From a virus, in IMG/VR virus record IMGVR_UViG_3300031576_000124, positions 1 through 42,609 of that record: 42,609 nt of DNA. One strand, 5' to 3'. Both the position numbers and the translations under genes were made by a program. Of the stretch, positions 21,701-30,258 are shown one piece after another. The notes beneath the pieces were generated by a model. It worked only from the letters and a program-made list of their open reading frames with translations. It ran no database searches and had not been told where the DNA came from. Position 1 is the first letter of the stretch. The number at the start of each line of letters is the position of its first letter.

Positions 21701-22933
21701 GCCATCCTGCGTGTTGCCTTGAACGGTGTTTCCGGCGATCGAGAAGTCCGTGCTGTCCTCGGCCTTGATGCCCTGCTCGGTGGAGGCCGTGACCGTGTTC
21801 CCGTTCACGCTCATGCGCGGACCGCGAATCCGAATCCCATCGACAAGGCAATTCCGCACGACGTTCCCGCTGATCGTCGTATCGCTACCCTGAGCGCGGA
21901 TACCGTTTTCCGCCCCGTCCACGGTGTTGCCGGTGATCGTCACATAGCGCGTCCACTCACTCGTGGACTGGTTGCCGCTCGCGAAGATCCCGACGCCGTG
22001 ATTCGACGGCACCTGGTTGACGTTCCGCACGAAGTTGCCCACGACTTCGGCGTGCGAGACGTGAATCCCGATCTCGATACCGTGTCGGTCGGCGCCGTCC
22101 ACCGTACAGCCGATCACCTTGACGTTCGTGTCCGTGCCGCTCGTCCCGTTGTCGATTCGGATGCCATCCTCGCCCGAGTCAACGACGTGGACGTTCTCGA
22201 TGAGGTAGTTCTGGCCGGTCCCTGGCGTGATGTCGATTGCGCTGGTCGTGCTCGCCGCCGTGTCGCCGTCGTGGTCGATGTACAGATTCCTGACACTGAC
22301 GTTGCCGGCGTTGGCGCCATTGACGATCCCCGCGTTCGCCGGCCCAGTCTGGACGAACACGATCTTCGAGCACGGCCCCTCGCCTTCCAGGATCGAGCCA
22401 GCCGAAAGGGTGAGCGTGCTCGTCAGCCGAAACGATCCGCAGGAGAGGTGCGTGGTCGTATCGGCCGCGACGGCGCCAGTCCAGTTCGTCCAAGGATCCC
22501 CGCCCGTCCCGGTGCCCACGGTGGCGTACTCGTGCGCGAACCGGACGCCGTTGATCCGCGCCGCCGCTACTTCCGGCGTCGTGAGCAACCCCGGGCCGAC
22601 CGTCGTGTCGGAACAAAATAGCGTGTCGCCCACCTCATCCCACCGGAGCGCCGAGTCGCTCCCGAGGAGCCCGCTCTTGTGCAGGATGATCTCTCCCTGG
22701 TTCCCGGGAGCAGTGACGAGTCCCGCCCCTCCAGTGCCACCGGAGCACGTCCACCTCGGCTGCAACTGTCCAGTGCACCGGCAGACCTCTCCAGAGCCGC
22801 AGACGACCCGGACCTGGTTCGTCACGGTACACGTTTGCCCCTGGACGACCGACGGGACGCATGCGCCGCTCTGAGCCAGCAGGGCGGAGCCCGTAAGGGC
22901 AAAGACCACGAGCGCGAGGGCGAGTCGTCTCAT
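18758..22933 (-). CDS. Giant beta-helix tail fibre/spike-like protein with signal peptide
   Basis: 1391 residues. It begins with a Sec-type signal (MRRLALALVVFALTG, cut near ALLA before Gln), odd for a virion protein. A first right-handed beta-helix (~115-570) has many PbH1 turns ('ITGNTVDGAENGIRAQG', 'ISGNVVRNCLVDGIRI'). A phage-fibre linker (~640-790, 'GGTGITTYEVGDILYSGG', 'GGTGTGFW') follows, then the PGTC...CTAASTW module, a second beta-helix (~870-1150), and two tandem C-terminal repeats of ~65 residues ('FTSQTSVVL...AAAQTGRCVV' and 'FSSQTSISI...AAQSGRCIT'). Likely receptor binding or surface-polysaccharide depolymerisation; catalytic residues are not evident. Confidence 0.75.
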   Translation of the reverse strand: MRRLALALVVFALTGSALLAQSGACVPSVVQGQTCTVTNQVRVVCGSGEVCRCTGQLQPRWTCSGGTGGAGLVTAPGNQGEIILHKSGLLGSDSALRWDEVGDTLFCSDTTVGPGLLTTPEVAAARINGVRFAHEYATVGTGTGGDPWTNWTGAVAADTTTHLSCGSFRLTSTLTLSAGSILEGEGPCSKIVFVQTGPANAGIVNGANAGNVSVRNLYIDHDGDTAASTTSAIDITPGTGQNYLIENVHVVDSGEDGIRIDNGTSGTDTNVKVIGCTVDGADRHGIEIGIHVSHAEVVGNFVRNVNQVPSNHGVGIFASGNQSTSEWTRYVTITGNTVDGAENGIRAQGSDTTISGNVVRNCLVDGIRIRGPRMSVNGNTVTASTEQGIKAEDSTDFSIAGNTVQGNTQDGIQVRYNLSAPSKVAVSGNTVSENGFDGIRVYGGASEVNITGNQLYSNRNGIVVEAAPIGGVSKQIDRVSIIGNQVYATDANGSDVKVFVSGSPAGTLGEGIVISENILNGASVAAGGVNIPAASGAARIVVTDNTSMNHLTSDLSIPGGGVVYLRQSAQSSFLVSGGVAPPTVAAANGSEFYNEAGGLQTTHYVRENTAWRNVMSGNSIGDGTDADIPFTFNQGTGTDPTVRWNDALACFEVTPATAAWKVASGGTGITTYEVGDILYSGGTNSLSKLAGNVTTTKNLLSQTGTGSASLAPVWAALVAGDIPNLSTSKLTSGTLPTVRGGTGTGFWTSNALVTSGDAATFSSIAPGANATYLRSNGTTWSASANIDVGSAGSVDFTTASAARPHKQGTAASRPGTCTSFETYYETDTGSFKVCTAASTWNGPTLVIWPGDVVQTKLNLLSAGTETAWNVVLVMPGVYTGEFFLKKSYTALIGLDPQTTVFLKNAVVSDGDPGTFNVYDPAAPTALISHVLIRGLRFVNQLSGASGAGGDAPEPALSIGQANTGGADEGQWDDVIVENCIIEGNHDGLQVFGNTGQPNRTLIVRNNIIRSVHDAWTVKANGQIFSHHNTIQVDSTGSEPYLDGLTYQAWKSTGIHVSMNFFEGGPVSGSYIESVSDAIDVLADGNIGASSQDLVAGFLVYSIGGSDLDTVKIRVIEPSIRVRYNIDYSPTNEVAGVMIRHRIANQDGDVVVSGGSVLMEQQSTGASAPASVASVTINNSAATATAYLQIWGTQLQASNAKSGGSAYALRTVGSSPDAQITARGITTVQGMSDGSNASITVASETAATSYTQSFTSQTSVVLAHPFASYHLTAHCFNATNVEVEADTETVGSGPTYSVTVAFAAAQTGRCVVDVVGAARSSNPVRGDETFSSQTSISIPGAATSLSTELGVACYDTSSPPVRVEPNTVTVTPSTGDMTVAFFAAQSGRCITQ

Positions 22934-22935
22934 CG

Positions 22936-23835
22936 TCAGCTCGTCGGCAGTGGGAACGTGTTGAGGTCCTGCGGGAATGCCCCACAGCGGGAGAAATCCA
23001 CCCAGGCATTCCTCTGCGATGCGGTCGAGGCCCGGAAGATCATCCCGACTGCGAGCTGGGAGTTGACCGTCTTCCCCGGGAAGTTGTGGCCGAGCGATGC
23101 ACGATGACTCGCGACAACCGTGCCGTTGACCTTGAGGATCGACTCCTTCTCTCCGTCAGGTGCCAGTGTCGCATCGGCGTAGTTCTCGATCATCAACGTC
23201 CGCCAGTTCGTCCCGAATCCGCCATACGTGATGTTGTCGGTGACGGTCTCGGAGCCACCCTCGGCGGTCTGGAACTTGATCGTCCCCGCGTTCGTCCCCT
23301 TCCCGATCTTCGCGTAGTGCCCCGCGGTCCCGGGCACGAGGCCGATCGACCAGGACGTCCAGTCCGCGTAGGCTTCAATCGACACGCGGAGCGCGACGCG
23401 CCAGGAGCGGAGGAGCATGTTGCAGAGATCCGCGCTGAGGATCCCGGTATCGGCAGTGCTGACCGGGATCTGGAAGGACGCGATGTCCTGCGTGGCTGGA
23501 ACCCGGACCATGATCGTCCCGGTCGGCTCCACGAGGATCCAGCGGTTCTTGTTGAGCTCGATCCACCCGTTCACCACGTTCCGGATCCACAACCCGGAAT
23601 CCGTCTCGAAGAAGTGGTCGGTCGCGCCGTGTACATTCCACTCGCTCGGGCCAACAGGAGCGGAGTTGACGCCATCGTGATTGTGGTTCACCTCGAGGGT
23701 GTAGTCCCGGCCGAGCGCCTCCTCAAGGTGGATATCGTTGTCCCGAAGGTTCGTGTGCAGCAGCTCGTTCGGCGGAGAATCGGCGTCGATCCTCGAATCC
23801 GAGATCACCGTGAACTGCTTCGATGGTGCTGGCAC
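22936..23835 (-). CDS. Tail-associated protein with jelly-roll-like C-terminal domain
   Basis: 299 residues. The N-terminal part ('SDSRIDADSPPNELLHTNLRDNDIHLEEALG') is the start seen in phage proteins placed after the hub, and is followed by 'NHNHDGVNSAPV', a fibre-collar-like motif. The C-terminal ~150 residues ('WRVALRVSIEAYADWTSWSIGLVPGTAG', 'LMIENYADATLAPDGEKESILKVNGTVVASH') look like a lectin-like beta sandwich. It probably links the hub with the fibre. No signal peptide. It ends 2 bases before the fibre start. Confidence 0.65.
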   Translation of the reverse strand: MPAPSKQFTVISDSRIDADSPPNELLHTNLRDNDIHLEEALGRDYTLEVNHNHDGVNSAPVGPSEWNVHGATDHFFETDSGLWIRNVVNGWIELNKNRWILVEPTGTIMVRVPATQDIASFQIPVSTADTGILSADLCNMLLRSWRVALRVSIEAYADWTSWSIGLVPGTAGHYAKIGKGTNAGTIKFQTAEGGSETVTDNITYGGFGTNWRTLMIENYADATLAPDGEKESILKVNGTVVASHRASLGHNFPGKTVNSQLAVGMIFRASTASQRNAWVDFSRCGAFPQDLNTFPLPTS

Positions 23836-23846
23836 GTCTCAGTCCC

Positions 23847-25295
23847 TCAGAGAATCGCGTACCCCTCTTCCGTTCCAGCATTGACCCGGTTGTCGGACGT
23901 CCGCCCGATCGCGTAATACCTGTCCTTCTGCGCCTGTGTCCATGTTGGATAGTCACCGAGCGAATTCGGCGGGATGAACCCGTACCTGAGAAATGCAACC
24001 TCGACGAGCGTCACCGAGAGCAGCCCCGCGGAGTACTTTGGCGTGATCTCGACGACTCGCATGAGCTTGTTCGTGATGCCCCGCGTCCCGGTCTTCACGT
24101 CGAGCACGTTCCGCAGCGTCACCTTCGCCACGTCGCCGACCTCGAGGTTCCGCTTGGTAAACGGGCAGCTGACCACAATCTCCACCGGCGGCTTCCGCCT
24201 CCACCGCAGGAGCGTGTGCGTCAGGACGGAGGCGATCGCCGTTCCGTTCAGGTCCTCCCGGATCCCTTCACTCGTCAGATCCAGCAGACGGACCGCACCG
24301 GTGGCCGCCTGGTCGGCCGTGTCCTCGGCGACCACCTCATCCGGCAGCAGCGGATTGTCACCGTAGACCCTCGAGGACGGATCCCAATTGAAGCGGATTC
24401 GGACGCGGTTCACGTGAAGATCCGGACGCCGGCGCCAGCTGTCGACGCGGACCACATCGTCGTCCGTCAGCGTCGGGACCACAGCGCCGGCGACGGAGGG
24501 CTCCCAAGGGTAGAGCCCGATGCGGCCGTAGCCGTCGATCACGGCTGGCCCGATGAGCTGGAAGAAGTTCTTCGCGACCCAGCCGGAGCACGATTCGTCC
24601 TTGGTCCACTTGAATCGCATGCGGACGTCCACGAACCATGTGTCGCGGATGTCCTTGAGCTGGGCCACCGCGACGTCGGTCGCCCGATCCAGTCCCGCGC
24701 CGATCGGCGTCCCCGTGATCGCCGTCAGAGGGAAGTCGGTGTCGCTGAGCGAGAAGACGTTCAGCAGCACCGCCCCTAGGACGTTGATCGGATTCCCCTC
24801 GATGATCACCGGGCTGTCGTCCGTCGCCCCGGTCATGATCGGCACATCGAGGCCGCGCTTCACATCCTCGGCCGTGAGGCGGAATCCCGTGTGATCCTTG
24901 AGCCCGACGATGTCCGTGATCCGCCCACGGAAGACGCGCGGGTAGTCGTTGCCGATGATGTTCCGGTAGCCCGCATACACGTCGAGCCGACGGTTCGCGA
25001 GGGTCGCCAGCGGAGCTCCGGAGGCCTCTGTCGCGACGAGCTGAAAGATCCGGCCATCCGTGTTCAGAACGTCGACCGTCACTGATCCAACCGTGACGTC
25101 GCCGCTTGCGAGGTCGACTCTCTGGCCTCGGCCCTCCATCGCAGAGATTGCAACCCGCTCCACCCAGGGCTTCGCGCTCTTCACCGGACCGGTCGAGAAG
25201 GCATCCGTCCCGAGGCCCTCAATCTGTGCGACGTAGATGGGCGCCTGGATCTGTTGGGCAATCGCCGCCGTCCAGTTCGGATTTGGCTCGAACAT
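23847..25295 (-). CDS. Tail hub / baseplate protein
   Basis: 482 residues from the ATG at 25295, which joins the previous stop as TAATG. Features: 'APIYVAQIEGLG', 'GSVTVDVLNTDGRIFQLVA', 'YAGYRNIIGNDYPRVFRGRITDIV', a mid segment with 'VNRVRIRFNWDP', and 'LEVGDVAKVTLRNVL...RVVEITPKYSAGLLSVTLVEV'. This arrangement fits the central hub proteins (gp27/Dit-hub type) of long-tailed phages. Order after tape measure and a distal-tail-like gene agrees. The C-terminus ('YPTWTQAQKDRYYAIG') is also common in this family. Confidence 0.75.
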   Translation of the reverse strand: MFEPNPNWTAAIAQQIQAPIYVAQIEGLGTDAFSTGPVKSAKPWVERVAISAMEGRGQRVDLASGDVTVGSVTVDVLNTDGRIFQLVATEASGAPLATLANRRLDVYAGYRNIIGNDYPRVFRGRITDIVGLKDHTGFRLTAEDVKRGLDVPIMTGATDDSPVIIEGNPINVLGAVLLNVFSLSDTDFPLTAITGTPIGAGLDRATDVAVAQLKDIRDTWFVDVRMRFKWTKDESCSGWVAKNFFQLIGPAVIDGYGRIGLYPWEPSVAGAVVPTLTDDDVVRVDSWRRRPDLHVNRVRIRFNWDPSSRVYGDNPLLPDEVVAEDTADQAATGAVRLLDLTSEGIREDLNGTAIASVLTHTLLRWRRKPPVEIVVSCPFTKRNLEVGDVAKVTLRNVLDVKTGTRGITNKLMRVVEITPKYSAGLLSVTLVEVAFLRYGFIPPNSLGDYPTWTQAQKDRYYAIGRTSDNRVNAGTEEGYAIL

Positions 25296-25936
25296 TATGG
25301 CGACACCACCGTTTCGAGTGTTCCCTTGAAGGCCCAGCCAGGCCCATCGCTGGCCTTCTGCTCCTTGAACGGCGCCTTCGTCTCCATGAGCACGCACTGC
25401 GGGAAATACTCGACGTGGCGCATCACGCTCCCCACGCGGAATACGAAGCCGATCTGCCGCGCTAGGTTGACGTGCGTGGGATCAGGGATGCTGAGGATCG
25501 TAGCGACAGCCGTCAGCCAGTCGTCGTCGGGGTCGATGAAGATGACCTGTTGACCGGCAAGGAAAGTCGTGCTCGGGACGGAGATCGACGTCGCGTTGTG
25601 CGTCGTCTCGACCGTCGTCAGAGCGGACGCCTGGAGCGCGGAGTCGAACGTGACGGCGAAGATTCCTCCGGCCATCGCGTGAGAGGACCACGCCCATGCC
25701 TGCTCGAAGAACTCTGCTTCGTTCTCCCGCTCGAACGGTCCGAACTCGATCTCCATCGTGGCATAGGCACTGTGGACGACCGACACGGGCCGGCGCCCCA
25801 TGCTGATCGCCAAGGCGCGGTCGACGGCTTGCTGCCGCTCGAACATCGTCCAGCCGAGCTTCACGGAATCGAAGTCAACAGTCTTGAGCGCGGCCGGCGC
25901 CCGGCTGTGGAAGTAGGAGAACTGAGGGTAACCCAC
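25295..25936 (-). CDS. Distal-tail-like minor tail protein
   Basis: 213 residues beginning MGYPQFSYFHSRAPAALKTVDF. It contains 'MEIEFGPFERENEAEFFEQAWAWSSHAMAGGIFAVTFDS' and a beta-rich 'STTFLAGQQVIFIDPDDDWLTAVATILS'. It lies between tape measure and hub, where Dit or related proteins are encoded. There is no sequence motif that fixes the family, so the call depends on position and size. Confidence 0.6.
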   Translation of the reverse strand: MGYPQFSYFHSRAPAALKTVDFDSVKLGWTMFERQQAVDRALAISMGRRPVSVVHSAYATMEIEFGPFERENEAEFFEQAWAWSSHAMAGGIFAVTFDSALQASALTTVETTHNATSISVPSTTFLAGQQVIFIDPDDDWLTAVATILSIPDPTHVNLARQIGFVFRVGSVMRHVEYFPQCVLMETKAPFKEQKASDGPGWAFKGTLETVVSP

Positions 25937-25939
25937 GGC

Positions 25940-28900
25940 CTACCGCCTCGCCCAGGGCGACGCCACGTCGGTCGCATAGAGGAGGAGCGAGCCGCGCCGG
26001 ACGCGGGCGTTGACCTTGTCGATCATCCCCTCGAAGTCCCCGTCCACGTTGACCTCGACCGTGATCTCCGGGGCCAAGCCCTCGAGGACCGACTTCATCG
26101 TCTCCGCGTCGAAATCTTTGGCCGCGTTGCGGATTGCCCCAGGCGGGGGCGCCCCCGAGGCGAGGAGGGTTGCGACGGCTGCGCCCCCGCCGAGACGTTC
26201 CGCTGCGAGGAAGTACCCTCCGCCCTGCGCGAAGCCGCCCGCAGCCGCCTCGATTCCGCGGCCGCCTTGGTCGCCTCGCAGGAACTCGAGAAAGCCTGGC
26301 GTGAGCCCGAAGCCTCCCGGTCCGGTGATCGACGTCACGCCGGCATCGCGTGCGCGAGCCATGAGTGCGCGCGCCTCGGGGGGCGGGAGCACGAGCTCCT
26401 CAGGGCGGAGACCGAAACGCTTCCCACCGGGCGTCACAGCCAGGACGGTGTCCGTTCCGGAATCGCGCCCCGGGACGATTCCGCCCTCGGCCAGGCCGCC
26501 GACTGCCCCGAGCCCGGCGCCGAGGCCAGCGCCTATGGCTCCCGCCCCCGCGGATCCGGCGGTGGCTGCGGCGAGGGCTGCTGCCGCGGCGGCCGGGGCG
26601 AGAAACGGACCCACGACCGGAATGGCAGCGATCGAGGCGAAAACGTTCGCATAGACGGCGGCCAGGGATCCGGCGAGTTGGGCCGCGTGTGCCTTCGCGA
26701 TCGATGGCACCGCGAGCCTGTTCGCGGCCACTCGCGCCACAGCCTGCCTCACGAGCAGCGCGATCGCCTCTGCCGCAAGTCCGCGCAGGAGTCTCTGTCC
26801 GGCTTCCGCCACCGAGGCTTGGCCCGTGAGAACGGCCCCAGCGAGGTTAGCGAACTGATCCGTGGCGCCGGTGACGAAGTCGGCCCACTGAGTCCCGATG
26901 TTCTGGACGGCGGTCCGGAAGTGCTCTTCGACCCCGAGACTGAACTGCTCCCAGGGAGCCAGATCCGGAACGGCGGCCAGCAGCGTGGCGTACTTCTCGC
27001 GGATGGCGGCGATCTGCTCGAGCGTGCCGGTCTCGATCGCTAACCGCGCCTCGGCAGTGACGCCGGCGGCGTTGATCTCCTCGCGGGCGATCTCCTGTAA
27101 CTGTGCGATCTCTCGGTCCCGCCGGTCGTTCAGCTCTGCGATCCGTGCCGCGCTGAGTTCCGCTTCGGTCCCTTGCCCGATCGACAGGCGGGCCTCCGCG
27201 ATCTCGGTCGCCGTCTGCAGGGCTCCACTCTTGAGGTCGGCTTCGAATTGGGCCGCACGTTTCGCGGCGTCCTCGAGACCCTGGTCGAACCGCGGGAACT
27301 GCGCGCCCCCGAAGTCGATCCCTTCGAAGAGCTTCGCGAGCTGGTCATGCGTCAGGCCAGCCTGGAGCGCGATCTGGACGAGCTGGTCCGTGGCGATTGC
27401 GAGGGCGCCCCTGTCGGTTCCAGGGAGACTCTCCAGCGTGAGCGCAGATTCAAGGGCCGCGCGGAGGTCGGCCGCTTTCTTTTCGAGGTCGCCAAATGGA
27501 TCCGCTCCGACCTTGCGCAGCTCCACGTCGAACGTGATGAGTCGGCGGGCCTGTTCGTCGAGCCCTAGCTCTTTCCGTAGGTCGGCGAGCTTCTTGCCGG
27601 CGTCCGTGGTCGCCGCTACCTCGATGTTGACCCGGATGCCCTGCTTCTCCAGTTTGGTGATCTGCTCGATGATCTCGTCGAGTACTACCCGTGCGCGCTC
27701 CGGAGGAATGAGGCCCTTTTCGGACTCCTCGCCGACCCGCCGGTATGCCTTCTCAAGCCGTCCCGCCTCGGCCCGCAGGTCCGCGAGGGGCTTGATGTCC
27801 AGGTCTTTGAGGATGTCGTCGAAGCTCTCGGCAATCGCTGGTCCAGCTTTCTGGGATACCGTCCGGAGCTCGTCGATCCCCGCCTTGGCCAGTTTGACGC
27901 GCTCGCCGAACACGGCGGTCTTCTTCGCCGCCTTCTCCCAGATCGCGGTGAACTGCTCCGGGTTGTCCCGCTGGAGGCGCAACACGACTTGGATGTCATC
28001 CCGGAGTTGCGCGAGCTGGGCGCGGGCTTCCGTCGTATTGGCGGCAATACCGATCTTGACCTTCGCAGTCGGGAAGAATTCAAACCGCTGAATCGACTCG
28101 CGCGCGTCTTCGAGCAGCTTCGTGTCGACGCCGAGACGTATGCCCTTCTTCTCCAAGACGCTCACGGCGCGGTCGACTAGCTCCACATCGCCCTTTAGGA
28201 CTTTGAACGCATCGGAGGCGTCCGGGAGGGCGTTGCGCGCCTTGTCGATGAACTTCTGGATCCGATTGTCGAGGCCAGTGACCTGGAGGATCGCCCGGGT
28301 GAGCTCGTAGCTCAGTACCCCGACGCCGGCGGCGATGCCAACGAGCGCGACCTTCTGAGCCTTGCTGGCCAGCGACCAGGCATCTGTCACGGAGAGGGTC
28401 TTGAAGATGTCCCCTGTGAGTTTCGTAATCTCCTTGTCGGCCGTCGTAGCGTACGCGGTCAGATCCAGAAGCCCAGAGGCACCCCTCTTCGCGGCGCCGT
28501 AGAGCTTTGCTCCGATGTTGAGGGCGAGGACTCCAACGCCGATATTGACCGCGCTACTGACGGCATCGACGCGAGCTAGGTCCTTGGCGAACTCTTGGCT
28601 CGTCCGCGAGGCGCCTGCGGTGCTTTTGGCCAGGCCGGCCGCGGACACGGACGCACCGTCAAGCTCAGCCCTGGTGTCGCCGACCCGCTTCCGGAGATCC
28701 TCGAGGGCCTTCGACCATGCTGGCGTATCCGAGACGAAAGCACGCAGATCGTCGAAGCTGAAGTCGGCCTCTCCGACGTCCTTTGCGAAGGCGAGAACGG
28801 CGCCGGAGAGACCACCAACGACCTCGGTAGCCGTGATCCCTACGTCGACAAGCGCCAGAATCCCAGAGGCGAGATCTCGGATGATCGGCTCGAAGTCGGC

Positions 28901-29647
28901 TCCCTCGACTCCTTTGGTGAGGTCTGCAATCCCCTCCCCGATCGCCGCCATGATCTTCTGCACGGCCGGCGATTGGATGATCGAGAGCCCTAAGGTCTCT
29001 TGGAGTTCTCCCCAAGCGACGGTCAACAACCGAGTCTGCCCCTCGAATGTCTTGGCCTGAGCGACCGCTTGGCCACCGAATTTCGAAGCGATCAGGTCGA
29101 TTGCCGCGGCGAGGCGTTCCGACTTCGGGACGTTCTCGTCGAGCCGAATCCCGACCTGTTGGAGACCGCGGAGGTTTCCGGCCGCGGCCTTCGCGAGCGC
29201 CTGGAACGCGCCCTCGACGTTGCCGGTCATCGTCCCGAGGTCGAGCGCCGCCTTCGTCGCACGTTCGAGGCCCTGCCCGCTCAGACCACCGATCGAGATG
29301 AGAAGCGCCTGGCCGCTCAGAATCAGGTCGTCTTCGATCCCGGTGAGGCCCTGGAGGCGCTGGGCCATCTCGACGATCGGCGGCAGCGCGTCCTTGACCG
29401 CGACTCCACGGTTCCTGAGCGCCTGCGCGACTGCCGCCTCGGCCTTCTCCTGCTCTGCCGCTGCCTTGATCGATTGCTCGACTCCCCTGCGAAGGTGTTG
29501 ACCAAGCGAAACGAGTCCGAGAACGGATGCGACTCCGCTCACCGCCAGCAGCGGAGACTTCAGCCCCTCGATCGTGCGGCTGAGACCGCGGATCGCTTGG
29601 CTGGCCTCGTCCTTGGCCTTCAGGATGACTGCGATCTCTTTCGCCAT
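25940..29647 (-). CDS. Tape measure protein
   Basis: 1235 residues, the second-longest gene, directly after the frameshifted chaperone (TAAATG). It is largely helical with Ala, Leu, Arg and Glu, with long coiled-coil stretches, a TMP-type N-terminal part ('LTGIEDDLILSGQALLISIGG...TKAALDLGTMTGNVEGAFQALAKAAAGNLRGLQQVGI') and hydrophobic segments near 1040-1100 ('PVVGPFLAPAAAAAALAAATAGS'), expected to enter the host membrane. By the usual rule of about 1.5 angstrom per residue, a tail near 185 nm would follow. No muralytic domain is evident. Confidence 0.92.
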   Translation of the reverse strand: MAKEIAVILKAKDEASQAIRGLSRTIEGLKSPLLAVSGVASVLGLVSLGQHLRRGVEQSIKAAAEQEKAEAAVAQALRNRGVAVKDALPPIVEMAQRLQGLTGIEDDLILSGQALLISIGGLSGQGLERATKAALDLGTMTGNVEGAFQALAKAAAGNLRGLQQVGIRLDENVPKSERLAAAIDLIASKFGGQAVAQAKTFEGQTRLLTVAWGELQETLGLSIIQSPAVQKIMAAIGEGIADLTKGVEGADFEPIIRDLASGILALVDVGITATEVVGGLSGAVLAFAKDVGEADFSFDDLRAFVSDTPAWSKALEDLRKRVGDTRAELDGASVSAAGLAKSTAGASRTSQEFAKDLARVDAVSSAVNIGVGVLALNIGAKLYGAAKRGASGLLDLTAYATTADKEITKLTGDIFKTLSVTDAWSLASKAQKVALVGIAAGVGVLSYELTRAILQVTGLDNRIQKFIDKARNALPDASDAFKVLKGDVELVDRAVSVLEKKGIRLGVDTKLLEDARESIQRFEFFPTAKVKIGIAANTTEARAQLAQLRDDIQVVLRLQRDNPEQFTAIWEKAAKKTAVFGERVKLAKAGIDELRTVSQKAGPAIAESFDDILKDLDIKPLADLRAEAGRLEKAYRRVGEESEKGLIPPERARVVLDEIIEQITKLEKQGIRVNIEVAATTDAGKKLADLRKELGLDEQARRLITFDVELRKVGADPFGDLEKKAADLRAALESALTLESLPGTDRGALAIATDQLVQIALQAGLTHDQLAKLFEGIDFGGAQFPRFDQGLEDAAKRAAQFEADLKSGALQTATEIAEARLSIGQGTEAELSAARIAELNDRRDREIAQLQEIAREEINAAGVTAEARLAIETGTLEQIAAIREKYATLLAAVPDLAPWEQFSLGVEEHFRTAVQNIGTQWADFVTGATDQFANLAGAVLTGQASVAEAGQRLLRGLAAEAIALLVRQAVARVAANRLAVPSIAKAHAAQLAGSLAAVYANVFASIAAIPVVGPFLAPAAAAAALAAATAGSAGAGAIGAGLGAGLGAVGGLAEGGIVPGRDSGTDTVLAVTPGGKRFGLRPEELVLPPPEARALMARARDAGVTSITGPGGFGLTPGFLEFLRGDQGGRGIEAAAGGFAQGGGYFLAAERLGGGAAVATLLASGAPPPGAIRNAAKDFDAETMKSVLEGLAPEITVEVNVDGDFEGMIDKVNARVRRGSLLLYATDVASPWARR

Positions 29648-30213
29648 TTACCGCCTACGATTCCGTTCCGCCTGGTCCCGCAATTCCTTTTCCTTTGCGG
29701 TTCCCGCCTTGAACACCTCGACGATCAGGAGCAGCCGCTGCCTCGCCGTCAGTTCGTCGGCGAAGAAGCTTGTGGGGTCGATTCCGTACTTGGTTCCGAC
29801 GGCATGGAGGAGGACGAGGGCGTCCCTGTTCCGGACAAAGGGCTGAGCTGGTCGGCTTCCTCCCTGCTCTGGTCGACGGCGCTGAATGCCGCGATGAGGG
29901 CGTCGAAGTCGATCTTGGACAGCGTGTCGAAGTGCCGCCGTCCCTTTTCCACCGGAGTCTTCCTGGTGAACTTCGGCCGGATGCTACAGATCGCGAGCTT
30001 CTCGGCCACGAAGACTGCATCCCGCGCGGCATCGCCGAGCGTCCGCACGACCGCGGTCTCCTGCCCGTCTTCGGTGGCCTCCACGAAATCCGAGAACGGG
30101 CGTGAGGCAAGAGCCGGAACGCCCCCCACGGCCTCGATGTCTGTGAGTGGACCTGGTCGCCGGAACTCGACGACCAGGCCGGAAGGCAACGTGACTTTCT
30201 TCGTGTCGGACAT
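29648..30213 (-). CDS. Tail assembly chaperone, -1 frameshift fusion (gpGT-like)
   Basis: After a -1 slip at CCCTTTG the ribosome enters a frame encoding 62 more residues ('VRNRDALVLLHAVGTKYGIDPTSFFADELTARQRLLLIVEVFKAGTAKEKEL...') and stops at 29648-29650, directly before the tape measure ATG. The fusion is about 188 residues: 126 from the zero frame plus 62. The T-like part has no start codon of its own and a helical composition expected for the region that contacts the tail tube. The same organisation is known from lambda G/GT and most long-tailed phages. Confidence 0.88.
29749..30213 (-). CDS. Tail assembly chaperone, zero-frame product (gpG-like)
   Basis: 154 residues: 'KKVTLPSGLVVEFRRPGPLTDIEAVGGVPAL' at the N-terminus and 'FVAEKLAICSIRPKF' in the body, like tail chaperones that coat the tape measure during assembly. 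The last 28 residues, after the slippery site, become Ser/Thr/Pro-rich and look like a throw-away end. AGGAG lies upstream of the ATG at 30213. Position between tail tube and tape measure is diagnostic. Confidence 0.85.
   Translation of the reverse strand: MSDTKKVTLPSGLVVEFRRPGPLTDIEAVGGVPALASRPFSDFVEATEDGQETAVVRTLGDAARDAVFVAEKLAICSIRPKFTRKTPVEKGRRHFDTLSKIDFDALIAAFSAVDQSREEADQLSPLSGTGTPSSSSMPSEPSTESTPQASSPTN
29836..29842 (-). promoter_or_regulatory. Programmed -1 ribosomal frameshift site
   Basis: On the minus strand C-CCT-TTG in the zero frame is a classic X-XXY-YYZ heptamer: the Pro and Leu tRNAs can re-pair on CCC and TTT. The -1 frame is open downstream to 29648 while the zero frame stops at 29749. 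A stimulatory structure was not evaluated. Confidence 0.85.
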
Positions 30214-30258
30214 GCGCTCTCCTCTCGCAGGTCCCTCTCGGGAATCTGGGGAACACGA

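Noticed and set aside
21224-22621. 465-aa plus-strand open frame opposite the fibre gene
   Set aside because: Antisense shadow; the fibre beta-helix pattern on the minus strand is unmistakable.
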